Below are positions 24,934 through 37,562 of a stretch of DNA of 64,000 nucleotides, in pieces. Positions within the stretch are counted from its first letter, which is position 1. Each line of letters starts with the position of its first letter. The DNA comes from Burhinus oedicnemus (Eukaryota; Chordata; Aves; Charadriiformes; Burhinidae): assembly GCA_008921705.1 (NCBI GenBank), contig VFFE01009205.1, forward strand, positions 1,656,276 to 1,720,275, in the 5' to 3' direction. Below the pieces are notes generated by a model. The model had not been told where the DNA came from and made no database searches. It worked only from the letters and a program-made list of their open reading frames with translations. A program made the position numbers and the translations under genes.

Positions 24934-25279
24934 AACTGAATTCTCTTGGAGCTGTACGAATGGTTACACGATCCCAGGACTGTGTGAAAAACAAAACGGC
25001 AAAAATCCTTTGCTGCTTCCCTCTTGCCAGCTCCAGCCACGTAAGGAACACAGCTCAGCAAAACACGAAAAAGACCCCGTTATTTAGAGAAATGCTTCAA
25101 ATATTAGGGTCAGGGTAACCTCTGTAAAGCCTTCAATTCTTTCAGAGGTTGTGGCTGCAAAAATAGCTCCTCAATTCTAAAAACACAGTAATTGGGAGAC
25201 AGTTGACTGCTGGACAAGAATCTCTACAGTACCTCCAAATCACCTGATGTGACAGCCAGGTATATTTACACATTGTGAA

Positions 25280-25335
25280 GTGTGTGTGTGTGTATACAAA
25301 CACACAATTTTATATATACATATATATATACACAT
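25280..25335. repeat. TG/CA/TA compound microsatellite
   Basis: (TG)n, CACACA and (TA)n blocks in succession. A similar TG/TA mix occurs at 25975-26036. Confidence 0.85.
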
Positions 25336-25643
25336 AGATAATATTTTCTTTAATAAATCTCTCAAAAATGGCTTAGAATGAGACACACTCTTTTAGAGGC
25401 TAAGCATGGAATGCCTTCTTCCACATGCTTTTGACTAGGCTTCTTTCGGTTAAGAGATTTTTCACTATTTTTAAATGGAGGATTTCTGGAGGACCTGTTA
25501 ATTGCAAAGAGAATTTATGTTCTAATGACTACAGCTTCAGCAGACATGGGCCCCTAAGGAAGAAGGATGCTCCTCTCCTCTGCCAACCCCAAACAACCTC
25601 GAAGTAATTTTCAGATAAAACAGAAAACACATAACCTTTCATT

Positions 25644-25664
25644 AAAAAAAAAAAAAAAAAAAAA
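25644..25664. repeat. poly(A), 21 A
   Basis: Uninterrupted A run in intron 7. No retroposon is recognised upstream. Confidence 0.9.
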
Positions 25665-26459
25665 TCCATGAAAGAAACACTGCAAAACAAACCCAAATAA
25701 AAGAATGTACCTTTGACCTCTGGTAAGTCAAATAGAGTGTTAATCACCAAAGGATTAACACCCTCTGCATTATAAATAACATAACCAGTCATCAGGAAAT
25801 TATAACACCCCATATAATCAAGAAACACTGAAGTTTACCATAGAATTATGCCCCAGCAGCGGGAGGTACTAAGATGAGAAACTAACATACTGTACCAGTT
25901 CAGTAAGATTCTGCAACTTCAAGCATTATGGAGAACAGCTCAGTACTTAAACAGATAAACCTCTTCCCCTTTATGTGTACACATGGGTATATATATGCAT
26001 CTGCGCCCATGTGTTTACATATATAAACACACAAACAAATAATTCACACTTTTTAAACATTTTATACATTTTCTAAGTTGTTAAAAATCTATGCATATAT
26101 AATCTCCCCGATTTTTTTTTTCTGCGTAATTTTATGTTTGTTGCAGTAAAACCAAATACTTTTTTTACATACTTTAAGTAACTTTCTGCATTCGATGTAA
26201 TTATTTTTTGCTTAAACAAGGACTATTTCTCCTTTATTTGGTTCTGTAATATAACCCAGTAGCATATTAAATGTAGTACTATTACTACACAAAAGCATCA
26301 ATGAGGAAATTTCTATCAAAACACAACCTCCTTTTAAGAGATGAAAAAAAATAATCAAAGAAATAGCTACCCACAATATTTTGCTCTGAAGGAGACATAC
26401 AGCTAGCTTATCTCCTGCTATCTTCTCCATAACCACTTCCCAGATTGCAAAGCTTATCC

Positions 26460-26970
26460 CATCCTGTTTTCTCTCAAACCACACCCCTCCTTTTTGCCTG
26501 ATGCCTTTGCCATCCTTTCCTACGCTTTCTCAACCTCCAAAGCTTTTCCTGCCAAGCTTGTTTTCTTTTCTCACTGTACCCAAAGGTCCACCCCACCTAC
26601 ACATCCAGATTCAAGTTTTCCAACCACTACAGCACTTCAAAACTCCTGTCCCAGGAGTCCTCACTCATATTGCCTTTGGTCCTGTTACTCTGTCAACAGA
26701 ACAGCTCCTAACCCCTCTTTTTCCCAATGTTTTCACTAGCTACTGGCACCTGCTTGCCACTCTCTCCTTGGCCAAATGCAACCTGTGGTCTGCTGTCCTG
26801 CTTGCCTTTTTTCCACCCACACCTTACTCATTCTTTCAAAAACCCGTACAAGTAAGTAAATATGTAAACATTAATATACCAGATGAACCCAATGAGATGG
26901 GAAGTAGAACCCTCTCAGCACTTACTGTTTTCAGCTGTGCCTGTGCCTTGCTAATAAACCTTCTCCTCTA
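26460..26970. other. pyrimidine-rich stretch with the longest gap-free open frame
   Basis: Plus-strand C/T bias over about 400 bases leaves a 156-codon open frame from 26501 to 26971. The predicted peptide is rich in Pro, Phe, Leu and Ser, has no recognisable domain, and frames alongside it are open too. That pattern is typical of skewed composition. I do not consider it a gene. Confidence 0.55.
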
Positions 26971-27325
26971 ACCTCCCAGGCAGGAGGGTTCCACTAGGAC
27001 GAGGATCCCAACATTTCCCCAAGAGGAAAATCAGACCTTTTCTTTAATGTGGAGTACCTCATGAAGAACATGAAGAGCAACTCTCAAGGAAGAACAACTC
27101 AGTTCACATTACTTTAATTTGTAATCATGTTTTCTGCTGAGACCCAGAGATTAGGGGAGACAAGATCCATATCCTCACAATCACACCACACTAGTTTACC
27201 TTCTTCCAAAGAATGGTAAGAGAAGGTAGCATCACAGAATCTGGTGACACATCAGCAAGCAGGCAAGGTGAGGTTGGGATGAACATGGACAGCTCTACCC
27301 ATGTATAAAAATGTTAAAATTTGAT

Positions 27326-27343
27326 GGGGGGTGGGGGGCGGGG
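27326..27343 (+). other. G-rich tract (G6-T-G6-C-G4)
   Basis: Three G-runs separated by single bases on the plus strand, antisense to FTO. It could form a two-tetrad quadruplex; a three-tetrad fold would need a fourth run. Confidence 0.5.
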
Positions 27344-30300
27344 AAGAAAAGTAGACTTTCTCAGTTTGAGAAGCCTTTACAACCTAAACTGCATTAGAAT
27401 TTCTCCTTCAAATCTTCAGTAAAAAGACACACCCCTTTAATTCACTTCTTCACGTTGCAGAATAACTAGCGAATTTCACCTTTTTCAAGCCCACTTAAAA
27501 AACCCACAGGATTTCTCCAACCTTGTCTCATTCCACAGCTATGAAATACAATTTCTAAATGAAATACACTTTAAGGCTGTACCATGAGAAAACGCACAGC
27601 TTAATTAATTAACTAAGCTGATTAAGCCATGCTCTTTCACCTATTACAGGAAGTATTTAGCCCTAAAGCCATCCTAAAGGCACCTCACGAAGCGTATGAC
27701 ATGTTTTCCAGAGATACTGTATATATTTAGTCACTGCGGAAGGGGAAAAAGCAAACACCCCGTATGTCAGCATGCCAACAAAAGAACAGAAGAAGTATCA
27801 GCTGATAAAGCAGCTGTTTACATCTCATTCTTGTCTGCAAGGTAAGTATTACATTACAAGGGAATAGATGAAGTTAAGAGAACATTACCCCAACACCTCA
27901 GATCTGACTGTTATAAAACAATTGCAGTAGGAACACTCCAAAAATCTCAGTCACTGATATTATTACTGGGATCTTTGTATGTTTACAAACAACTCGGACA
28001 AAGGTATTTAAAATTGAATAGATTACAGCAGCCTTGTTTGAAAACAATTAAGATTAATCTTTCTCCTTTGTTGTATCTAAATGAGTTTATATCATTAAAA
28101 TAGTTCTTGAAAATTTTCAATCCTTTCGAAATGTCTAATGGCAATTTCTAAAATAAAGACATAGCTAAATAGCATTATTCTTATCTTGGCTTTTGCTGGT
28201 ACAAGGGTGCTGCTCTCTGTCTCATAAAGATTTCTGGCAGAGTGAGAAAACCTGGTCAGTATCAGAGTCTTTCCTGGGACCTGTCTGAAGTGTCGACAAG
28301 CAGCTAAGCTGAATATTAATACACTCTCCATCATCAAAGCTGTTGCATACCCAAAGGATGAGAAATATTTTAATCAGCTTTCAGCTTGTCTAGTAGAAGT
28401 CAGTTTATTCCTTTGGGATTATACATCTATGTGCTCAATTTTTGTCTTCACGCTCTCTCTCTCTCTATATATATTACTTTTTAAACTAGGAGCAAAGAGC
28501 CTAAATCTGCTGCTTTGTTGGAAAAAGCCAGCTAACGCTGTGATTCAATTACAGTATTTTACATTTAACAAGAAAAATGTAGAAGATGAAAAGCAAAGAA
28601 AAAAGTTGAGAAACCACTCCTGTATCTTGCTTTCTTAAAGAAACCAGTGGGACTTTTTTTGTTTTGTTCAGTATTTTTGCAAATTTAATGAGATTTCAAG
28701 ACTGTTGTCTTACCCATCTTTTCCCCTCCACAGTAGATTCCTGAATTTTGATACTGTAAATTCACAATTCCTTTAGCAGAATGACCACCAGTGGAATTGA
28801 CCCATGAATGTATACATGTTTTATAAACACGTGTATCAAGCATGTCCTACATGAAAGCCAACAAAAGATCAGTAATGGAATAATAGTCTGAGAAACCTGG
28901 ACTGTAAAACTATAATTGCACAGTAACCTCTCCTTTCTCTACTGTCATTCCTCTGAGAGACAAAGTCAGTCACTGTAACATTGCATTAATGAAGATACCA
29001 CCTACAGGAGAAGACTCTTTAAAAGTGAGAAATATTAATAATCCTAATTATGCATATTTTTAATCCTTTTAAAAGCATCATAACATTTCAGACTAAGATA
29101 CAGCCAGGACTTGTATTGCCCTTTGCATTGAGCATCTACATAAATGCAATATAGAATTAATTTCTTGGGGATAGATGTATTACCATTGTACATGTAATAC
29201 CATGGTGCTCTTTCCTGTTTCCCGTAAGAGAAGACAGACATATAAAGCTTAGCTACTGAAAAATTTTCAGATACTCTATTGCCTCAAGGAATTCTGGGAA
29301 GTATAACCTTTGTGTACTTTGGTACTACACAGCATCAGCATGAATTGGTTTGTACAGGCTAATCTTAAAACCACTTCTATCCAAATCTCCCATCAGTAAC
29401 ATAACCAATCATTAGTTTTGAGCAAGGGAGTGACTTCTGCAGTCCTGCTACTGCAAATGATTTCAGCACAGAACCTCCTATTTCATTATATGAAAGTATG
29501 ACATTGGACAGAATATGAGAACAATCAGTAAAGGACAACGAGTAAACTTACTCTGCCATGTGTCTGAATTACAAGAAAAGTTTTATAATTCACTTACCCA
29601 AGCTGAGTTCCACCACAACATGGACAAAACAATTAACCTTCTAGCTAGCTAGCGAAGCTTTAATCCATTAGCATGTAACACGCAGCTTGAAGATCAAGCT
29701 AAAATATAATTATTAGCAGTGTATACATGCATACATATACACACACACAAAATTAATCACTTCAGTTTATTAGACAAATTATATTGATCCCTAGGCAGCT
29801 AGACAACATGAACTGATGCACTATTCCCAGCTATTAACAGTGCACTTTGCAGAATACTGCATGCTAAGCATGAAGTTGGATTCATCTTGAGCTTAGCTCC
29901 ACTGATGCAATTCCTATTCACAAGTGAGAATCTGGCCTGTTCTCACCATTCCCTTCATCATTCTATTATATTACAGAAATTCAAGATGAGTCCTATGAAA
30001 AGAGATGCCATTAGTCTGATTGTGATGAACAATCACATTATTTTACAGGAATAATTTACAAGATCTGCTACACTTTATATTAGAGCCTCTGCTGTGAGAA
30101 TTATAGAGTTCAGATTCACAAGCAGTCCAAGGAGAAGTGCCAAAATCTGATGTTAACTAGAGACATTCTAGAAAAGCCAGTAATTATCTTCTTACTGCAG
30201 AATAGTAAATATTATATTATGTCTACAGCTTCAGGATTATTAAGCAGAAGCATGCGTAGTAAGAAATGAAAAGGGCAAAAAAGATTCACTCAAAAGCTCC

Positions 30301-30400
30301 TGAGAGTTAGAACTGGGAACTGCCAGGAGACAATCAGGGTCAGCCAAAGCACAGTAAGCTCCTTCTGTCATACTTTAATGGATAGAACTTGCCCATCTGG

Positions 30401-30424
30401 AAAAAAAAAAAAAAAAAAAAAAAA
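30401..30424. repeat. poly(A), 24 A
   Basis: Uninterrupted A run in intron 7 with no recognised element next to it. Confidence 0.9.
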
Positions 30425-33262
30425 TCTTAGCCATGGCCCAAATTCTACAATTTCCAAACATGGTAAGGAGGAGGCAGAAATTTGTTGGGTTCCTTCAACT
30501 GCAGAATGTTTTCTCCCTAGGACATAGCCAATAAGTAACTCTCAGTTACAGTAAAATATCATAGCCGCCTTTTATTGATGAGGAATTTAAGATCAGTCTG
30601 TAATCTAAAACCAAAGCAAGACCTCAATATTTTGATCTCCACACTAATTTTGAAAACCACATTTAAGTTACTTGAACGAGTCAAACTGAGGGTCAGTGAA
30701 AGAATTAGCACCTAATCCATCAGAGCATAATGCTTTCCATGGCGAGTACTGAAGCCAAGTTTTACTTCTTTATGTATAAAATAAGACCTGTAATTTTGAT
30801 CAAAGATGAAGTAAATGTTAAAAAAAAAATAAACTGCAAAAACACTATTCATTCATGATCTTGCTAGGAATTAGAAGGACTGATGACCAGATAGGAAAGA
30901 AAAAGTATCAATGCAGCAACGGCAGCTTTTGCAAGACGTCATCTCCTTTGCTCACAAAAACCATTTGGAAAGTAAGACAGCTGTATTCCATTTTATCGTG
31001 GTTACATAGCCACTAAAATACAACAGCAATAAAACCATGTTTAGCAATATTAGTTGTACTCCAGAAAAAGAAATTTTAAATTACAGCAATGTAGATGGTG
31101 ACGTTTTAGTCATACTCCCATTTGCTTTCACTTTCATTCAAAATCACAGCTTCCCCTAGTTCAGAGCAATCACAGTAAAAATTATTCCTGCCAAACCACT
31201 GTAATTCACAGTTTCAACACCAAACGAAATCTTTTTTTTTTTGTATCTATGTAGTATGTCCATAAACATACACACACGAATGTACAAATCCATAATCTCT
31301 GTATCTGGTCACTTCTATGACTACATAAATCAGAACTAGAAACCACTTTAACTATAGTTAATAATTAATCAAGTTTTATATAACATACAGATACAAAATT
31401 TCAGAGACAGAAGAATTTCTTTTCAAGAAATGTTATTCTTGGTGTTCAAATATGGTCTTCTATTCTGTTTTTCTACTAGGAAATAGATTTCAAAGAACAT
31501 AAAAGACTTTGCAAAGAATAATTGGACTAGTAAAACAATAGCACAATACTACTACTACACTATTTCCACAGCAAATAATAAGCCTTAATAAACACACTGT
31601 TGATAAAAAAGATCTTTTGTTATTCCAGTATATGTCCATCCAAGTTTCTGGGGAAAAATGGTGGAAACAGCACACAATTTTATACCATCTACAGTAGCCC
31701 CATAATACCAATTCTGCTTTCACTGAAATTGATCACATAGTTCCTATTAACAATAAAGTGGCAACGCCAGGTTCTAAAATATCCCCTTCCAGGGCTGACA
31801 CTGGATTCACAGGGATGCAGCAGGAGCTACGACCTGAGCTTTTGCCTCTCTGCCACACACTGGGGGACCTGCAGTACCACCAGTGTAGTCTAATGCTCTC
31901 TAAACTCTTTTCCTATGTTGTTCCTGCTGCCGAGAACCGCAAGCAGTTGCCCCCAGTGCTCATTCCCTATAAACACCTTTTCTCTAAACATAACTTGGTA
32001 TGATTCAGAAGTTACATAAAGAAGTTAATTAGAAGATCATCACAGTTAAAAACCCCAACATACCTGTGAATATATTTGTGCGCAGAAGCATGTACATACA
32101 CATACAGTCACACTATGTACTAGCTCGGGCAGTCTATCTACTGTGAGAAAACTTTTACATGTGGTGGAGAATCCTGTTTAAGCCACAGTGCTCAGCTCAG
32201 ACACAGAAACCCATTCGCACAATTCAAATACAAGACTGGGGCGTAACCTATCTGGACAATTTTGGTTTCTGCTGATTGTGTGTTGTATGTATTTATGTTT
32301 TAAACACTAACACCGAGCTCGTCACATTTTACATGCAAGTACACGTATATACTACACACAACCATACACATTCGATAGTATAAAAATATAGTGAAGATGA
32401 CAGAAAGAAGCCCTATTACAGTAAGAGTTAAGCGCAAGACAACAGAATTCTAGTCATCTCAAACCAAAGCTCACCAAGATAGAGCTGTGTGCACAAGAAC
32501 ACCTACAAACGTCAAGCTTGTAACTCTGGTGCAAATCCACCTAGAAAGGAACAGAGCAGTGGGAGAGCATGCCCACCTCCTTTGCACCATCTGGTGCAGC
32601 ACACACCACCACCCGCATGACATGATGCACATCTGCACCAGACACCCGTGGTCCTCCCGTTTGTGCTGTCAGAAACACATCTCACTTTCCCATAGGACAT
32701 AAATTGTCCTAAACTTCTCCCGGCTTATGCCACTTTACATGATAACCTTAATGTTTTCAGCGTAATTCTCACAGTACTCTGTATGAGTTGGAAGACTGCC
32801 CTTTTAACAATTCCTGTTCATAACAGAAATGCAACAGTGGTTCATATCAACACAGCTCAGATCTCAAGCTGCTCACATAAGGGTTAAAACCAGAAAGTGC
32901 TATCCACTGGTTTGCTCTGATGTTCCTGTAGATATTGTCACTGGATGTATCCTCAGTAGAATTCTATTCAACACCTCTGTCTTTAAGTACAAAGCTGTAG
33001 GCTGTAGCAGCTTTAGGAAACATAAGTATCCTTTTTTCTGCTGCACAGTATCTGTGTGTGAAATTCTCTAAAGGGGTTTAAGTATTTACCCTGAACACTA
33101 TCAGACAGTTTCTAAAATTTTCCTTATCCTGTTGCAAAAACACTTCAAAGAGAATCATAAACACAGCCCTTTGTGCTTTCAGCACACACTTTGTTTTGGA
33201 AGCTTAAGTCTGAATTCCCTCAGAATTGTAAATACTTTTTTCTGAAAGATGTGCAATACAAC

Positions 33263-33267
<5 letters not shown>

Positions 33268-33293
<26 letters not shown>
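33268..33293. repeat. poly(T), 26 T
   Basis: Uninterrupted T on the plus strand, a poly(A) in the FTO transcript. No retroposon is recognised beside it. Confidence 0.9.
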
Positions 33294-33297
<4 letters not shown>

Positions 33298-36200
33298 ATA
33301 ATTGGTTAGCTGTTTAAAGTGCCAAAGTCTACAAAAGCTAGGAGGATTCCTTTTAAAGGCGTATTTTGTCTTATAGCTTTTCATGGTTATTCTGGAACTG
33401 AAATACTCTGATTTAAATACACATTTAAACCCTTGTTTTAATTTGGGGGAAGAAAAAAAAAAAAGAAATATATTATGGCCCTGGGCTGAGATTTTGTAGC
33501 TCAAGTTTCAGCCTAGACTCAATTCTAACTGTCAGGCTGTAAGCCCCTGACAATAGTGGCTTATAGCTGAAAATATGACATACTTCGTATGTAGCAATAG
33601 TAGCAAATAATGAAATAGACCTCAAAAAGGAAAGAAAAATAATTTTACAGGAAAATAGCCTTGCTCTCTAATTTCCATTTGTTGTATAAACTGATAAAAG
33701 CATGCTATTGAGAATAACAGTAATAACATGACTAGTAAATGCAGTTTTTAAAAAGTTTTACAAATCAAGATGAAAGTTGTGCAGAAAGATACCAGTTTGC
33801 ATGAAATGCCACTTTACTCATTACAGCTACACAGAGTGTGCACACTACATTTATAAATTAAAAGGTGTGCATTCACTGTCATTACCTGGATTTTAGGATG
33901 CCAAAAATGAAACAAATGCTGTAACAATTACTTGTGTTTTAGTTACATCATTTAAAAAATCCGTTTTTAAAGATCTATGTTTCATTCCTTTAAGTAGACC
34001 CTTATTGTAGGCAAATGGTTATGCTGTTAAATATAACTCCACATCAGTTACACTTTTCTCTACATTTTAGTTCCACAATTTTTTCATCTTGCCAAATTCC
34101 TGCATAAATAGGTAGGATTAAATGGAGCCTAGCATACCTAACAGAATTATATATGTTGTGATTTTATACTGCAATGAAACTGATACATTTTAATAATCCC
34201 AGCCTTGGGTCTTACCCACTAAAGTCAATAAAGGTTATTAAGGCCAACTGCCATATAAATACATTGCTACATTGCTAAATGGACTGTCAAAGCAGGAAAT
34301 ACAATTCACACCATATAGCACTACTATGGTCTTCGTTTGTTTTACGTTTTCTTAAAAGGAACACTAGATATGTTAAAAAAGTCTTTAGAGATTAAATATT
34401 TAAGTATAATCATATATGTCTACTTTTCATTCTACAAACAAAAAGCATTTCATTGATTTACATTTTACTTATTCAAATGTGAATCAGCCTAAAACAAAAC
34501 AAACCAAAAGAGACTGTAGGACTTCTGCAGTTCTTACTGATTTGGCATGGTGTTAAAACATTTTCATAGCTAAAATAAATGTCAGATTGCAAGGTTTGCA
34601 CGATATCAGACCCTGAGAGACAAATTGTCTCTCCACTGAATCTCAAAACAGCTACAGCAAGACTTCCTCACATCACATGAGATTTCAGCTTTTCAGACTT
34701 CTCTTTACCCAGAAAGCAAAGCTTGTACAGTCTTTTTTCAAATGGTAACTCTACCTTTGAATTCAGCAAGCATTTACCCTGATGTTGCAGATGATAATGT
34801 GTTAATCTTGGATGACTTTTAAAAAAAAACCTCCAACATTTGAATAGCCTTCATATTTTCAAGGGAGGGGGGAAAAGAGAAGAAGATCGGTTAAACTGCT
34901 TTGGATTTAATGGTTCATAAATTCATGAGGTAATATTGTGGGAAATGTGATGTTTTATCAGAATGTCATTCAAATGAAAGGTTTAACATTTACATCACAA
35001 GAGCGAGCTCTAAGTAAAACTATCCTCAGGGAAAGAAATGCCAGGAATAAACATTATGATAAAATTGTGTGCTTGCTATAATGTACAAAAATATTAAATA
35101 AAGCTCAAAGGTTTGAAGACACTGGGTTAAACTTCCTGAAGTATCATACTCTGCTGTGACAATGGAGTAATTACAATCAGCAGAATCAGAAATTATTCTG
35201 GAAACTTTCTTTTCTTCTTTATAAGTGCTTTACTAAACAAAGGAAAAGAAATAAAAAAGGCACACACACCCCAAGAGTGAGTTGTGTATCACTCTAGACA
35301 TGTGTATAAAAAAAGAAAAGTAAGTCAAGAGTTGTTCAGCTCATACACAAAAGAAAAATACATTGCTTAAGTATTTTCTTCTAAGAAATAATTCCTTTTA
35401 AGCAACAATATTATTCTAAGACAAGATTAACAATTCTAAGACATTTTTGCTTTTAGCATTTCGACAAGATTTTTTTTTTGAAGACTCATCCAGCTAAAAA
35501 TACAAATTTGGAGAAAAAAAAAAAATCAACTGTAGACTACTGGGTACCTTCAGAAATACCTTTTTGATTTAACTTAATGCTGTGGAAGCTAAGCATGCAC
35601 CAAAACAGTGCACTTTTTATGTTAAATTGCTGTTGAATTTGTTAACCCACAATTGATTTCCTGTGTTATGGAATCTTAGAGATTACAGCTAACTTGAAGC
35701 AACAGGGATAATTCTTGATGTTAATGCTACATTTCTATGTATTTTTATTAAATCAGTGCCTGTTGTTGCATTAAAATTGCGGCTCAACATTGCCCCCTAC
35801 TGTCATTTTGTGAAACACTAAAGGACAAAACGTAGGTTAAATCCAAAAAAACCCACTCTACCTCCAAGTCCCAAACACAGTAAGCATCAAATTTACTTAG
35901 AGTCAACAAAACAGACATTCTTAACTAACATTCTCTTCTGTCTCCTGCAATAGCTGAAATTAATTGTGATTAATATGTTAGAAGTCATAAAACATTAAAG
36001 CAATTTTTAAAATTTAAATTAGAAGCAGCTTCTGTCTTGGCCCAACCTTCAGTTTGCTGATAAATATCATCCCGAGGCCTGTTGAAAGGAGATACACTGA
36101 CGCCACCATGTTTCTAATTAGAGACACATGGTAATGTCACACCAATTGCAGAAAACCTAACCCTTGAGAATTCCCGAGTTTGCTGTTTTTCCATGTTCTC

Positions 36201-37442
36201 AACACACAATGGATATAAAATAACAATCAAACATTCTTGTCTCTACCTCATGTAAGCCTGTGTTACAAGAGAGTAAGTTGTCATTTGAAAGAAAAACAAA
36301 CCAAAAGATTTTTTTTAAATTATAAAGGTCATTCAAGAATGTGAGCACATAAGAACACAAAAAATGAGAAAAAACCCACCACATAAACAAGTTACAAATA
36401 ATTTCTCTCCTTTTGTAGGAAAGTTTAATGTTCACTGATTCCTTGCAGCAACTGATTTCACAAATTAACGTTCTATTTTTCCACACTTCTTTTCCAAGTC
36501 TGAAACCAGCCGTTGCCGGAAAAGCTTACAATATGTTTAAGCAGGTTAGTGAGTCACAATATTCCCCTCAAAACGCAAGAGCACATTCCTGTTGCACCAT
36601 ACCTCCAGAGATTCAAAACCACCTCTACTACAAATCATATTCAGCATCCTCAGCTACATCACAAACTTTTCCAAGTCAACTACGCGCACACTGAGGCTTA
36701 TGCTGCGACTGGCAGAAATGACTGAGAAGCAGCTTCTAATGCAGACATAGGGATACGAGCAAGCCAAGTTTGTCAATATAGCTCCTTCAGCGTACAAATC
36801 TAGAAGTAGGCATGCTGGTAATTGTATTGAACACTTTCACTTGGCAAAGTCTTCCAACTGACTCTCTACTTGGACAGCAACAGCAAGCAGGCTAACAGTG
36901 CTTGTCACCGAGTCCCTTATGTACTTTCAAGTATACAGAAGTATCACTACAATTATTCAAGAAACTAATCTCCTCTTCTGGGTTCTAGCTATGGTGTTGT
37001 GTATGTGCAGGTGGACTACAGGCAGGTAGTTGTACCTCCAGATCATCAGATTTTATTCTTGGCTTTCCTCAGATGCATTCACCATTGTTATCACTGGCAG
37101 AGTTGTTTGTCTTGGTGTTTTACAAACAAGCTGACAACGCAAAGTTTCATGTACTAATTCATGTGATGTAATATATGACTGTCATGGGGCTGCCAAACTT
37201 TAAAAACAAGCAAAGTCAGGAAGTAACTAAAATCTTGGGGGTTTGGATCTTATTTTGCTCACATTTCTTCTGGCTACTGGGGAGAAAAATAAGAGGAGGC
37301 AGTGGAAGGCTGACATTGATTCTACTTTTCATATGTTCTAAATAAAGTTTAAAACCCATTACTACAGTACAATTAAAAACATAATTGTGAGTGCTCTCAG
37401 AATTAAGCTCCAGAGGCTTTAGACTATAAAACTAGTACTTAC

Positions 37443-37562
37443 CATAATCTCCATTTTTCTCCAAAATTCTTCCAACTTAGCCATAGGCTTAAGCCACCAA
37501 TCAGTGCACTTCAAATACCTCTTGCCTTGAAACCAAAACTGCCTCAGCCACTCAAATTCAAC
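37443..37562 (-). CDS. FTO: FTO exon 7 (C-terminal domain helices, human 374-413)
   Basis: A 120-bp, 40-codon exon, phase 0 at both ends. The acceptor is gtttttattttgcag and the donor a consensus gtaagt. It reads [20 protein letters not shown], then [20 protein letters not shown]. The [13 protein letters not shown] block is nearly identical to human FTO and is the most conserved part of the C-terminal domain seen here. It is the clearest single hallmark identifying the gene. The 3' end (KMEIM, human KMEGV) is followed after a 35-kb intron by the exon beginning TSLVL. Confidence 0.98.

Larger units (their letters stand above)
2124..37442 (-). other. FTO: FTO intron 7 (about 35.3 kb)
   Basis: The largest intron fully inside the window, phase 0, between the TSLVL exon and the KMEIM exon. 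It contains one 959-base gap, so its true length is uncertain. It is mostly unique AT-rich sequence with microsatellites, homopolymers, a degenerate interspersed repeat (10131-10310), G-quadruplex-prone tracts (22585-22610, 27326-27343), a duplicated 37-mer (23509 and 24897) and a CpG-rich islet (38 kb lies outside; see intron 6). Exon-like segments at 4559, 6710, 8847 (minus) and 9816 (plus) are described as findings, not as genes. No conserved protein domain is seen in any intronic frame. Confidence 0.9.
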
